The notes under the pieces are model-generated. The model was given only the letters and a program-made list of their open reading frames with translations. It ran no database searches and was not told the origin of the DNA. Positions 37,530-50,456 of a DNA stretch of 64,000 nucleotides are shown here, piece by piece (the stretch's first letter is position 1; each line of letters starts with the position of its first letter). The DNA comes from Filosporella fistucella (taxonomy: Eukaryota; Ascomycota; Leotiomycetes; Helotiales): assembly GCA_030077755.1 (NCBI GenBank), contig JAQJZZ010000004.1, forward strand, positions 1,550,001-1,614,000, in the 5' to 3' direction. The translations under genes and the position numbers were made by a program.

Positions 37530-38705
37530 GGACAATGGGGGCTGGAGCGAAGCCGGCGGGCGCCAACAAGAAGCGAGGGCGGAAATCTACCAACCTTATT
37601 TGAACAACCTGGAGACTTCTCTGACATCCAGTATCGGCTTATTTGCACGTCACACTGATCATCTCATCCTTGGATCTCACTGCTTCGATATACTCTCAAT
37701 GCTTGCTTCTACATACAAACGAGGCGAGACAGTCGTAGATTTTCCAACCGAGAACCACTTACGAGCTGGCCAATCCCCTGCTTGGACATTCAAATGGCCA
37801 AGACTACAATACAACGTTTGATTTATCCATATTCGAATGGTGCCGAACGATGGTATCGAAAACAATCACAGTGCCTCGGCACTAATGTGCTTATGAGGCG
37901 GTGTTACTGGAATAAAGCTTCCAGAGCTTGCGCATCTAGTACCTTGTGATCTATTTGACGGGTAAAATCCTAAATTATGCCTTATTTGTATTGAATCGGT
38001 CGTGTTCCTGCTTTCGTGCAGCGATGCTAAGAGACCGGGAGATGGGATGATAATGTCGCAGACTCTTGGTAAGTGCGAAGAAACTGTAATATTTATTCTG
38101 ATCCTTGTCTTGCTATTTCACGTTAATAAGCGTACCACGCTGAGACACAATCTCACGCCAGCCTTAGCCCTCAACGTTAATTAATTCAAAGGGCTGCTTC
38201 GAAATTTGGGAAGTCTGATCCGAGTTTTATCGGACTCCTCTTTTGGGGCCCGATTCGGAGGGAGGGCTTGACTTTCGCCGCAAAGATTCTCTGGCCACTC
38301 TAGGCAGGCGCAAGATACCTCCCAATTTCCCGAAAAATTTGGGCGGTGTGAAAGATATTCTGAGAAATGGCAACTTTGAATGAGAATGAAGGATTTCGTG
38401 CCGAGCTTCGTCATGGGCTGTAATCTCAACCCCATGTGTTTCTCTCCATTCCTTGCTCCTAGTGGACGAAGAGGGAGGCTACTCCACGATTTTGGTATGG
38501 GATTCGAGTTCCGGTAGAAAATATCTCCCAGTGGGCAGATCATGGCAGAATGTAATTTTCTTCCTTGGACGGGGGTGGGAGGGTGAGATTTCATCGTACT
38601 CATGACTTCTGAGAGCGATAGGGGGATCTTCGTATTTAGTATCCTGAAATCCTCCGTGTGTTTCTCGAGTCTAGCTGCTAAGATTGATCTGCTTTACTTG
38701 GCACG
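37530..38705. other. Intergenic between divergent genes
   Basis: About 1.2 kb. A 140-codon minus-strand frame at 38181-38603 has no recognisable domain and was not accepted. Contains the promoter of the large secreted protein gene that follows. Confidence 0.5.
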
Positions 38706-41700
38706 ATGTTTTCTGACGGGAGGCAACGCCTGCTTTCTACACTACTATACTCCTTATTGTGCTTTTTCGTTGCACCTGTCACGGGTCAATACTATCAATT
38801 CACTTCATCCATTGCTCCAGGACAAACATCATGGTATCCCCAAGGAAACGGCGTTGCACCCTCCTATACTGTCCGGTCTGATCCTCCCTCCGGGACGGTG
38901 ACATACAAAACAGCAGGTGGTGGCACAACAAGTACCGTCATCAATGGTCGTTCAATCCCAACACTGGTATATAATTGCGCATTTATGCCTTTCATTTGTA
39001 AAAATATCGCAAACCACGTCAAGGACCATGGCGACTGGAAATTTGATAGCAAAGGCCTTATGAAGCTGCATGTTGACATCACTGGAGAAGGTAATAATAA
39101 GAAGCGCCGCGACGGAACCTGCCAACGGAAATCTAAAAAGAACCCATCTCTTTATGCAGCGAAGGATTTTCCAAATCAGTGCAAAAATGTAGCAACCACT
39201 GAAAAAATCAGCACACTTTATAGTAAATACTTCACTTTGCCAGCGAAGAGTGTGGACAAGCAGCCAATAATAATTCTGGGGCCTCCTGATCCGACAGATA
39301 GTACCAAAAATCTGTTCAGTGGTCTGGTGTATACATGTGACGAATTCCCCTCCGCGAGGTATGTGGCTAGTGATGATTCCAGGGATTTTGAATTTTTGAA
39401 TTCGAGGGTTAACATCTGTGATACAGTTGGATCGAAGGTGGGCGTGGACTAAACAATGGTGGCGTTGATGCTGCAGTTATGTGCACCCCTCGTAAGTACT
39501 TGATACCCCACCCCAAGAACACCATTATCGACCGAAAAAAAACAACCTAACTGTGAAATTCCAATACTTAGAAGGGGCATCATGCGGCGCTGGCGCCAAA
39601 GCAATTGCAGCCGTTTTTGGTGCCAACGCTCTTGGGGACAATCCTAGTGAGCAAGACTGGCAGGGAAATGCCTTGACAAGTCTTCGAGCTGCTGTCATCA
39701 GAGCGCACAAAATCGACGACGCACCAGCTGGGTCAAATCAAGACTCCAAAGACCCGTTTGTCGGTGTGTTTTTTCTCTCCACAACCACCCAAGCAGCTCC
39801 AAGCTCGTCTCGAGCGTGGGTGGTGAATGAAGTTAAAGCCACCAAGATATTCCAGAGAGGATTGAAGCCAACGGCTTCGGTGAACAAGTATCGTTCCAGT
39901 TTGGATAACCACCAATATGAACCAAAACCATTTTTCTTAACTTCGGATGGCAACAGTGTCGGCAATATCTCGTCTCAACACTCTGAGTCGGTACCAATTG
40001 TAAATTCCCCTCCAGCACCACCGCACGCAATCGAGCCATTGGGCTCAATAGCTACAGCTCGGCCACTCTGGAGACGAAATGCCGATTTCGAGGATCTACC
40101 TAGACATAATCCTCTACCACGCGGAGTCTACCACTTGCGAGGCCGGCAAGTATCTGCCACAGAGATAAATTCTGCGAAAGCCGTCATTGATGCAGTTTCT
40201 CCAGAAATCCAAGCTGCAAATGCAAGAAAGCTAGCTCATCCTCGAGTCACTGATATGGATGGATCAGGAAATGCTCGATTGGTACCCCTGAATGACACTG
40301 TTCCTGAACCTTCGATGAACGATTACAAGCCCATAAATGAGACTGTCAAAGAGGCAGCCGCCCTCTTGGCAGAGTTTGATGCCCAAAATGGTCGACTTGA
40401 GTACACCTGGCCGGTGTCTAATTCGAGTCATGGCAAGCGTGCAACATCATACTGGTACCCTCAAATGAGTCCGAAGGGGAAAAGTCCATTCAATCCAGCA
40501 GGATCGTCCTACACCGTGTACAAGGATGCTATCTTGGATTGCAAGGCGACGGGGAAAGGTGTTGTTGATGATACCAAGGCAATTCAAAGCTGTATTTCAG
40601 CTCAGAACCGATGTGGAGGTGACTCTCTGACGTGTTCATCGACGTCCGTCATGCCCCTGGTCATATACTTCCCGCCAGGCACATACTTGATAAGCTCGAA
40701 TATCGAAATGTACTTTCAAACGACACTGATTGGAGACCCAATCGAGCGTCCTATTCTTCTCGCTGCGCCCAGTTTCCAAGGACTTGGTGTTCTCAGCTCG
40801 GATTTCTACATCCCTGGTGCTGGTGGGAAAAGTTGGTATATTAACCAAAGCAACTTCCTGCGACAAGTTCGCAATTTCATTATTGATATCCGCAACACGC
40901 CCGATAATCCGACAGGAGTTCCTGCGCCCGGACCAGCCTGTCTACATTGGCAGGTAGCACAAGCAACTTCACTCCAGAACGTCGACATGTACATGAAAGA
41001 AGGGTCACGTGGCCACGTCGGCGTTTTCATGGAGAATGGCAGCGGTGGATTAATCACAGGACTTAATTTCCACGGCGGATAGTAAGCATTTCCCTTCATT
41101 CCCCTCTCCAGGATTTGCTATGATTCAGATGCCGAGCAGTGCTAATTCGTTGCAGCGTTGGCTTTCGAGCCGGTAACCAACAATTCACTATCAAAGATCT
41201 CGTTTTTACGAATTGTAAGACGGCTATTCAAGCCATATGGGACTGGACATTCCTATGGCAAAACATCGTCATCACCGGTGCCACCACTGGTATTGATCTG
41301 ATTAATCAGGACCTGAAGAACCAAGCGGGAGCACAGCAGACGTTCGCCTACCTGCTTCTCGACAGCAAAATCAGCGCCACCACCGGGATTCGAACTAACC
41401 CATTCATGGCGAGTGATGGCTACGCACAGATCACACTTGACAACGTCGACTTCGCCGGATCTGGTACAGCGATCAAGCAGACCACTGGGGAGACGGTACT
41501 CGCTGGAGCGCCCAAGGTTGATACCGTAAGCATTAGCCTTTCATAGATCCACCCTACCTCAGCCATTTTTAAAAAGAGCTTCTCGCGTGGCGATTTCAAT
41601 TCTATCTCTCATGCTCTGTTCTAAACTTGCAGAACATATTTGCTGATTATATCTTGATTAATAGTGGATGTGGGGAATCGTTGCCAGTAAAGATAGTCCG

Positions 41701-44700
41701 ACTGGAAGACAAATCAAGGGCGGAGCGGCTACACCAGTCCGCAAGAAGCCGGCAGGACTTCTTGGTGGGCCGAATGGTGGGTACTTCGACAAGCCGAAGC
41801 CACAGTATGAGACTGTAGCGGCCGGATCTTTTAAAAATGCGTTAAACTCCGGGTGTAAAGGTGAGTTATGTATTCTCACTTCCTCCTCTCCTCTGTTTCC
41901 CAATCAACACCTTGCTCTCAGTCATCTGAGCGATTCAATCTAACACTACTCGCAGGTGATGGCATTGCAGATGATACAGATTGTCTAAATAAATTATTTG
42001 GTACACCAGGCTACGTGTTTGTGCCGGCCGGTGTATATCGCGTGACTGATACCGTCAAGATCGCGTCTGGGCTCAAGATTGTCGGTGAAGCCTGGAGTGC
42101 AATTACAGCTGCTGGTGCTAAATTTAATGACATGACAAAACCCAAAGTTATGGTCCAAGTCGGGCAGTCTGGACAGACGGGCGATGTTGAGATTCAAGAC
42201 ATCATGTTCCAAGTCGAAGGGCCTACCGCCGGTGCCGTTCTCGTTGAATGGAATTTTAAAGCCTCTCGCCCCGGTAGCGCAGGCATGTGGGATTGCCATT
42301 TCAGAGTTGGCGGGAATTTGGGCTCGAAGCTTACAGCGAAAGAATGCCCTAGATTGACGGGGACAATCAATACGAACTGCATTGCATCGAGCCTTATGCT
42401 TCACATAACACCTTGGGCAAGTGGCTACTTCGAGAATATCTGGGCGTAAGTTCTCTTCCTGTTTACTTCGTTCATCTATTTATTGACTAACACTTTTGCA
42501 AGTTGGGTAGCAGATCATGACCTCGAATCCAATGCAGGCACCCAGATCGATATTTACTCTGGTAGAGGGATGCTTATCGAGTCCACTGATCCAACATGGC
42601 TTTATGCTTCAGCATCAGAGCATAGTGTCATGTACCAGTATATGATACGCGGCGCCAACAATCTCTTCTTCGGCATGATGCAGACTGAAACACCTTACTT
42701 TCAAAACTTTCCTCTAGCACCGAAGCCATATGATAAAGCCGTTGGATTGTTTAAAGGCGATCCCACATTTTCAGACTGCCAACCCGGTACTCCAGGTTCA
42801 TGTATGGCGTGGGGTACAATGATTGAGCAGTCTTCGAATGTCTTTATCTATGGAGCTGGTCTATACAGCTGGTTCCAAAAGTACAATCAAGGTTGTCTTT
42901 CCGAGTTCGACTGCCAGAGAAGAATCTTGCGCCTCGTTCAGGATAAGAATATTTATATTTATAATCTGGCGACTGTTGGAACAACAGACATGGTTTCTAG
43001 CCCAGGGGCTAAACTGAATGCCCGAGTCCACAACAGTCTCAAAAGCAACGTCTCCTCCATCAATGGCTGGTTGGGTGATGCCGACGGAACGGCAGATGAA
43101 GGTAACCTTCCGGGTGCGACGATCACACTCTCAAAGACTATTTGGCTTTGGCCAGAGACTCAAAGTGATGGGAAGGGTAAGTTGAATTCTTTACTCATTA
43201 AAAATATAAGCAGCCAAATACTCTCTGCTGAAAACAGTTGCTGACTTCCCGATCCTCTAGGTACCATGACCGTTGCCTGCACACCACCATGCGTATTCAG
43301 TTTTCCTCCACTTACTTATCCCCCACTTCAGCCTCCTCCAGTAACGACTACGATCAACGGTGGTAGAGTGACCGTGACGCCACCAGTCGTTAAAAACGCT
43401 ACCATCACCTGGGGATTGGTAACATACAATAATTCGGACATAGCTACAGTCACTCCGACTACTAACCAAACTGCTATTTCCGTTCCCCCATGGTCGTGTG
43501 GTACTCTATGCGGTGGGGGCGTAGTGACATTCCCACCTATCCCAATCCCATTCCCGAAACAAACAGATGCTCCATGCTGGATCTTTTGCGATGGCAAGAA
43601 ACCCCAGCATCCACCTGTCGTTATTGGGCCAGGACCTGCACCGGGACCTCCACCTCCTGGGCCACGTGACTCAAACTCGAATAATGGAACAATTTTCCCA
43701 TTTCCAGAATGCAATCCGATAATCTGCCCAGATCCTTGCACGGGGAAGGATTGTACTGAAGGTAAAGACTGCAAAGGAGATGATTGCGTCATGGGCGGTA
43801 CATGCACGGGACCGAAATGCAAACGGGGCGGAGATTGTGAAGGTCCCAAATGTCGAAGCGGCGGAGATTGTGAGGGTGATGACTGCGATCATGGGGGTAA
43901 CTGTAAGGGAGACCACTGCGATCATGGCGGTGGATGTACAGGACTGTTCTGTCATACTGGGGGTGACTGCGTAGGCTTACTCTGTCACCGCGGAGGATTC
44001 TGTGAGGGTCCTTTGTGCAAACAGGGAGGATGCGTGGGACCTTGTGGAGGAGGGGGATGCGTTGGACCTACTTGTGGAGGAGGAGGCTGTACAGGCCCAA
44101 ACTGCGAGGAAGGCAAGGAAGAGGATGAGGACGATAAAGAAGAGGAGGAAGAGCCAGAGTTCTGTCTCCTAAATGAGGATGTCACACCAAACGTCGACAC
44201 AGCAGGCCCGGATGGTCGCGGTGTCAGCGGAGATACTGGCGCAGATAGTGACTCGGGTGGCAACGTTGGAGTAGGCGGTATAAATGGATCTGGAGCCGGC
44301 TGCATTGATGCAGATGATGGTTCTGTTTATGCCTGTGGTGGCTCTGGCGGTGGTGCTGGTACGACAACACGCCCCCCAATAACTACAACGACAGGCCCAG
44401 GGTCACCTACATCGACAGGTCCACCGTATAGTGGCACTGGATGCTCCACCTACACAACGACAAGCACGTGTAGTGCTGGAGGATGTACAACACAAGCGCT
44501 CTGTGTGCCAACAGCACCTTGCCCACCAGCATATCTACCGTCGGGAACACCTGTTTGTTCATCTGATTTCCCATACTGTCTTGCCACAAGTGTTGTCACA
44601 CGATGTGCGAAGAAAAGGGCATTGGCAACTACAGCAGACGTAGGTCAGACGGGTGCTATGATTACAACTCCGGCGAGCCTTCCAACTCCATCTCCGATAG

Positions 44701-45388
44701 CAACGGCGGAATCTTTGGTAGGGAATATACAACAGCAAAGCCCGCCATCAGATGCGATACGGGAACCTCAGCCTGGAAATCTCAACGAGACCGGGGTTTC
44801 TATTGATTCACTATTTGCACGTCAAGCAACTGGATGTGGAGGAAGCGCCAACGGGGGATGTGACTATCTCCTCGTCTGTAAAACTTGCGCGTCCATCACA
44901 AAGGTTCCCTGTCTCAAAGCAAGCATACATGCCATCACTGGTGCCATATCTGGAACCGACGTGACGGCAGAGGTTATTGAGGACGGAGTGGTAGTCTGTA
45001 GAGCATCAATCAATTGTGCATTATGGGATACTGACTGCAGCGGGAGACTCAATTATGACTGCGGAGGTGGCTCGAAAATGTCCTGGAGGTGGAACCTCAT
45101 ACAGTATACCAGCGCAAAGTATGGAGGAACTATGTTCCCTATGTATCTTCCGCGAACTGTCACGGATAAGATTGTTTTCTGCTGTAAGTCCATCCTACCT
45201 CTTTTTGCATTCTCCATATATATACTGAGCTAACGTACGTTCTCTTATTTGTAGGGCAGGATCTTCTTTTGAGAAAACTTCCTGCAGCTTGTATTGAGGA
45301 CGATTTTGCGTTACAAGATGGCCCTTGTAATGGGTTCAAGAGCAGGAGAAGCTTTCTGGAATTACAAGAGTTGATGGAACTTAGTTAG
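38706..45388 (+). CDS. Giant secreted multidomain protein: NucA/NucB-like nuclease + GH55 glucanase + Cys-repeat array
   Basis: Nine exons: 38706-39358, 39427-39491, 39572-41081, 41156-41525, 41665-41860, 41956-42445, 42503-43176, 43261-45183, 45255-45388; 2004 residues, all phases closing. A signal peptide (cleavage near VTG/QYY) is followed by a NucA/NucB-like DNase domain (about 60-330) with CDEFPSASWIEGGRG and WQGNAL. A Pro/Ser linker leads to GH55 (about 530-1325) with its two beta-helix hallmarks, ATGKGVVDDTKAIQ near 562 and GDGIADDTDCLNKLF near 932. GH55 enzymes are exo/endo-beta-1,3-glucanases. Then a Pro-rich part, about ten CxGxxC repeats (1478-1603), an acidic patch, Thr/Gly-rich linkers and a Cys-rich C-terminus. 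The acceptor at 41664 was chosen over an earlier one because only it restores the GH55 text WMWGIVASKDSPTG. Likely extracellular or wall-bound. Confidence 0.78.
43735..44112 (+). repeat. Tandem cysteine-glycine repeats inside the giant GH55 protein
   Basis: About ten coding repeats with the 11-residue pattern C-x-G-x-x-C-x-x-G-G-x, e.g. CTGPKCKRGGD, CEGPKCRSGGD, CKGDHCDHGGG, CTGLFCHTGGD, shortening to nine or ten residues at the end (CVGPCGGGG). The DNA copies share GG(T/A)GATTG-like text and look like an expanded minisatellite of about 33 nt. Each unit can form one disulfide, suggesting a rigid extracellular stalk or carbohydrate-contacting region. Confidence 0.75.
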
Positions 45389-46115
45389 TGACGCTTGGGA
45401 AACATCTGGGTATAACATCCGTCCTTGCGTCAAGAGTCGGACTTCCGATTTATTTCAGTTTTAGGTAGAATAAGATGCAATGTGGGCGCACGTGATCAAA
45501 ATTGGAGTACCCTCCCTAGGGAGCTAAAAATTTTGAAAAGCGACTGCACGAGAAAGATGCACTCCTACTACCGAGGCATTTATTCGAGTGACATATTTAG
45601 ATTCGGAGGTCTATGGGGGTACATTGTACCCCTAGACTTTAGGCACCCAAGTACTCCTAAAAGGTTTTACTCTAGAAGGTGAGTTCCAGAGGAGACTATA
45701 GGTAGCAATATCATGTCAATCTCTCGGTTCCTGAAGTTGGATATCTGGTCACTACTTATTCCTATACTTCTCGACCTCCACGGCAGTGACCCTTGGAGGA
45801 CCAGTAGCGTGTTTCTGGTGAAAGCTGGACACACTATTGCAAGCAGTGGAGGATTTGTTCTAAGTATTTGTTTCTAAAATTATTATTACAACATTCTTCA
45901 AAGTATAAACCAAACACCACCGTCTATCCTGTCTATTCCCTTCTATTCCGTCTATTATAACTCCAATCGGGTATCGATTTTCTCCCAGATATTTACACCC
46001 TACCTTCCCAAATTCTCCAAATGCGCGAATAAGGGCAACATGATCTTTCGATCTTGAGGTATTTCATCTACGAGTTCGAACTTCGCAGTTCCATCTCCTG
46101 ATCTGTTCGTCTTTT
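45389..46115. other. Convergent intergenic region
   Basis: About 730 bases between two 3' ends. No gene or clear repeat; presumably two 3' UTRs. Confidence 0.5.
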
Positions 46116-48012
46116 TCAAGGAGCACTGACATAGCTTCTTGCTCGCTCCAACTCTCCATCACTTGCGAGCCCATCACTGCTATCACCAGTCTCTTCATCA
46201 TCCCCAGAGTAAGCGTACTTACTCCTCTTCCGGATCGTAGCGCCGTAGTAGTAAAAGACAAAAGGAATAGCACAACATGCCAGACTGATAAATGCTAAAA
46301 GACTGGACGCCCATTGATAACCGAGTCTGTTGTACATTTGTGTGGTGAACAACACAGTCGCAGCACCCCAGAACGAACGGAGAAAGGTCTTTGCTGCCAG
46401 TGCAGAGGCAGCTTGATGCTGATACGAATCGACGAGATAATTATTCGCAGCGTTGTAGAGAAAGATAAATCCGAATCCGACAGGGAAACCGCCGAGTGCG
46501 GGGCCGACCCAGGAGAGGTGCGGGTACGATGACCAGGCGAAAATGAACAATCCGATTGGGATAAACCAACAAGAACACATCATGGGAATGAGTCTCACTT
46601 CGGCAGGAGGCTTTCCATTGTAACGTTTTGACATCATGAGGTAGTGTCTGTTGACAAATGGGGCGCAGAATGCCGAACACACAACTCCGACCGCAAGCGG
46701 AATGAACATGAGACCTGTGATACCTGCAGTATATCCTTTGCCGCCCTGGTAGATGATGGGAAATGCCACAAAGAACATATACAATAAGCCGTAAAGAACA
46801 GACATGTAGACAGAAACAAGTAGGACAATGAGTTCGCCGAAGAGTAGCTGGAAGGGTCTTATCAAGAAGATCCGGAGGCGCTCGCTAAATGGTCGGAGAT
46901 CGAGATCTTGCTCTGTGACATGGTCCTTGCAGCCAGTCTCTTTGCGTAGCTTCTTTGCTCGATCCGCTAGAATCTTTGGTGCGTAGGTCTCAGGCATTGT
47001 GAAGGTGATCAAGACCCAGACGATGGCGGCAAGTATAAGTTGGATCCAGTACAACCATCTCCAACCCGCGGCATCCGAAAGGAAACCACCAACGAGAGGA
47101 CCGATCGCAGGGCCGATGAATGGTGCTGCTGAGAAAGCAGCCATCGGTACTCCTCTCTCTTCTGTTCTCCAGAGATCTGCAAGTGTTCCGCCGACAAGTG
47201 TCATTGGTGCAGAAAAGGCGATACCGTCAATGGCACGACAGACGATAAGTGTTTGGATATTTGGTGCTACAGCACAGGGAATGATGAATATAACCGCTAA
47301 GAAAAGAGTTGATCCGTAGATGAGTCGTCGGCCAACGATCTCGGATAGGGGTGCAAAAGCCATGGGTCCTAAGAATATCAGTAATTGTTTTCAACTTCCG
47401 ACATTATTGATAAGTACCAATTCCAAATCCAACAACAAAAACAGTAATAGTGAGGAGAGCTACCTCCTCCGATACGTTGAATGATTTTTCCACGCCGACA
47501 ATATCAGGTGTAATGACAGCAGACGCCAAGGCGACGACGAAGCAAGTCAACGCGACCACCATCGTACAGTACCACTTATATGCTTTCGACCAATTTTTTG
47601 GATTATCCGGATCGTTTGGAACGAATGTGACAAGCTTCCAATGATGTTCTCCATCTGGTCCGACACCACCATCCATCTCCCCACTGGGTTTCTCAACAGT
47701 GTATTCATCGAGATTGGCTTGCTCGCTGAAGGTTCTGTATGGAAGTTCTGGGTCGATGTTCGGATCACGATGTGTTTCTTTGTGAGATAGATGTGTGCCT
47801 GTACGAGCTAAACCGGAGTGAGATGTGCTGGTTCGGCGCATTCGAGAGCCATTCGTTGGTGTTCGGGTGGGTTTACTAGGTGATGTGGCATTCCCAGTGA
47901 TGGCTTGGTACAATCGATTTGGTGATTCTGGAGTTGCTGCCGTATCAGTGTAGGCATCGATGTTGCCGTAGACAGGATCATGAGTCTCAGGAGGTTTGGG
48001 TATGTTCGACAT
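46116..48012 (-). CDS. MFS transporter, DHA1 family, Tpo1-like polyamine/drug exporter
   Basis: Exons (minus) 48012-47418 and 47368-46116; 615 residues. The 49-nt intron (donor GTACTT, branch CTGAT, acceptor TTCTTAG) joins VVGFGIG to [15 protein letters not shown] long Ser/Thr-rich cytosolic N-terminus of about 135 residues precedes [15 protein letters not shown], the standard entry to helix 1 in this group. Motif A is [34 protein letters not shown] is motif C. Twelve helices are expected. Homologues export polyamines, azoles and other weak bases at the plasma membrane. The C-terminal tail is acidic ([13 protein letters not shown]). Substrate cannot be fixed from sequence. Confidence 0.87.
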
Positions 48013-49325
48013 TATGAGTAGTGTGAGATAGGATCAGAGATATTGAAGTATGTATGAAAAGTGATAATCGCGTGATAGTTGAGGCGAAACTTGAAGGCAC
48101 TTTATTTGGAGGGATGCAAAAAAATCCAGTATCGTGGGACTGGGTGTATATATACCTCTAGGAAACGGGAACTCTACCGCCCCCCTGCAGGCATTATTTG
48201 AATAATGAATATCAAAATACTCGAGAAAAATGAACGTGCTCTGGTGTGAAATCCACTAAAATTCCATACTGACCAAACAGAAAGGACAATGTCTTGGCAT
48301 TGGCGGCGATATCTCGCTGAGTTAGAACTTACTGGAAAAGATCCAGATGAACAGGAGGCTTCGACGTATGATATGTCTTTCCTTGCGCCTCATGAGATAC
48401 GAAACGGTTATGCCGGCTTGCGGCTGGCTTTCACAGGTTTAATATATGGATACGACAGGGGTTGGTCCGAAGATATAAATCCTCGTCCTGATTGTATTCC
48501 AAAGAGCCAAGAATGCATAACATGCTGCAACAGCCTGACTACAGACATGTGAGGAACATATAAAGTGAGGGGAAGTTAAACGTGGAATGTTGATTTGCAG
48601 AGGAATATATCCAGGCACGTTGTAATCATGCTGCATCTAGCAGCAGCTCTTTCGAGTCGAATGTCAGGAAGCGAGCCGCACGCCACCACGTCATTGCAAC
48701 TTTTTGACACAATGTCGAATAGATCGCCAATTGGCAGGGCAGTGCATGCAATTCCGTATGATACACGGTAAGAGGCCCATGAGCGATAAGCTTGCAGGAA
48801 TTTTTGGTGGGTCGGTGAAGGAATGAATAGGAGAATAGAAAAAGTTGAAGTTATCAGGAGGTTACCTCGGGACTTCGAAGCGAAATCGGCACAGCTCTGG
48901 CGGCTCGACGCGGATAGGAGCTCAGTAGTCGTACACGTGTCTGACGCTTACCTAATCATCGCTCTTTCCTCGGGTTCTCAAGTTTCTGTTTATCCTCAAA
49001 TGCGCATTGTATTTTCAACTCGTCCAAAAGTTGCACTGTAGTCTCGCTCTTTCAGATTCACTCTCCAATTTCCAAATGGATCGCTGTGATGGTCGCCATC
49101 GACCTACATCTACATCGGAAGCACGGGCCGTATCATTCGGTTGACCCAAACGCCCTGCAACAGTGATACGTGGGCGCGGTTTGTATATCTTTCGTCCTCC
49201 CCGAACAGCTGCGGGGAACATTCACATTATTTGGGTCAATTAGACTTATCACAATCCCCTTACGACGACTCACGGAATTAGGAGCCTCGAAATTACTATT
49301 AAGGGCACCACGTCAATTTTCAACG
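48013..49325. other. Intergenic between divergent transporter and GFA genes
   Basis: About 1.3 kb. The first 280 bases upstream of the transporter start are AT-rich promoter-like DNA. A reading frame that continues upstream of the GFA start at 49326 (from 49170) lacks conserved residues and is taken as leader. Confidence 0.5.
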
Positions 49326-50456
49326 ATGACAACAACCATCACATCTGCTTGCGCATGCAAGGCTTTCAGCTATACAGCGGAATATCAAAACACATGTCTC
49401 CCACTCGATCGTGGTCTTTGCCTATGCAACATATGCCGACGTACCACTGGCTCCTGCGGAATATCTTCAATCATTCTCCCTTCGAATCAAACAATTGACC
49501 CTGCGAATTACAGCTTGAAAAGCTACAGCTCGTCTGATGTGCTAACACGATATTTCTGTTCTACTTGCGGTGCCCATTGTCTTGTATACGTCGTTCCAAA
49601 GGGCACATGGCATCTCACGACTGGACTTTGGGATCGTACGGAGGGCATAGTGAATTGGACTTGCTGCAAATGGGTTGAACCAACTTTGGATGGTGGAATC
49701 AGCGTTTGGCTGAACGAGATTCAGCTTGCAGATGGAGAGAAGAGGGAGATCAAGCGGCTTATGTTGCAAGATTGGGATATCCCAGAACCTGTTCCACATG
49801 GTACACTGCAAGCCCTGCCACAATCCGCGAAGCCCTGTGGGATCAAATTGACAGCCCAATGCCACTGCGGAGGGGTCAGATTTTACATCACTCGACCAAA
49901 TGAAGCTTCCAAAAGAGCGAGATCTCCCTTTTCGGACTTGATTGTGCCTTTCCATTCACATTCTTCCGACAACCCTTTGAACAAGACGTGGTGGCTCCGC
50001 GATAATGATACGAAATATCTCGCCGGAACATGCACCTGCACTTCCTGTCGTTCGGCTTCTGGGTTCGAATTTCAACCCTGGGCCTTTGTCCCAACTGTGA
50101 ACATTTTCAAGGAAAATGGAGAGCCGATTGACTTCAACTTAGGCACTTTAAAGACCTACGAGAGCTCTGAAGAGGTCCATCGAGACTTCTGTGGCGTTTG
50201 TGGAGCCACTGTCTTTTGGCGCAGCGACTGGAGGCCAGACCTGATTGATGTCAGCGTGGGGTTGCTTGATCCCGAAGAGGGGGCGAGAGTGGAGCGTTGG
50301 CTCGACTGGTGGACAGAGAGAGTAAGTTTCGAGGAGCTGAGTGTGAGTAAGAGCCTAGTGGCAAGTCTTGAAGACGGTCTCAAGAAATGGGGAGAGAAAA
50401 ACCGCAATGCCAAAGAAGATGGGCTGCTTGAAGCCGAATGTGAGAAAGAAAAATGA
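49326..50456 (+). CDS. Protein with two GFA/CENP-V-type zinc domains
   Basis: Single exon, 376 residues, starting at MTTTITSACACKAF. Two copies of the GFA (glutathione-dependent formaldehyde-activating/CENP-V) fold are present. Domain 1 (about 5-135) has CACKAF, LCLCNICRRTTG and FCSTCGAHC; domain 2 (about 180-325) has CHCGGVRF, GTCTCTSCRSASG and FCGVCGATVFWR. The cysteine spacing matches the zinc sites of the family. A helical, charged tail ends the protein. Most GFA proteins have one domain; tandem forms are known in fungi. Despite the family name, enzymatic formaldehyde activation is not established for most members, so only zinc binding is inferred. Confidence 0.85.
   Translation: MTTTITSACACKAFSYTAEYQNTCLPLDRGLCLCNICRRTTGSCGISSIILPSNQTIDPANYSLKSYSSSDVLTRYFCSTCGAHCLVYVVPKGTWHLTTGLWDRTEGIVNWTCCKWVEPTLDGGISVWLNEIQLADGEKREIKRLMLQDWDIPEPVPHGTLQALPQSAKPCGIKLTAQCHCGGVRFYITRPNEASKRARSPFSDLIVPFHSHSSDNPLNKTWWLRDNDTKYLAGTCTCTSCRSASGFEFQPWAFVPTVNIFKENGEPIDFNLGTLKTYESSEEVHRDFCGVCGATVFWRSDWRPDLIDVSVGLLDPEEGARVERWLDWWTERVSFEELSVSKSLVASLEDGLKKWGEKNRNAKEDGLLEAECEKEK

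Noticed and set aside
38181..38603. 140-codon minus-strand frame
   Set aside because: No recognisable domain, no splice partners, lies in the promoter of the giant secreted gene.
41636..41664. Earlier acceptor (TTGCAG) for intron 4 of the giant gene
   Set aside because: It leads into a frame without GH55 similarity; the acceptor at 41664 restores the family sequence.
43780..44305. Long antisense frames across the cysteine-repeat array
   Set aside because: Explained by the repetitive codon composition of the sense repeats.
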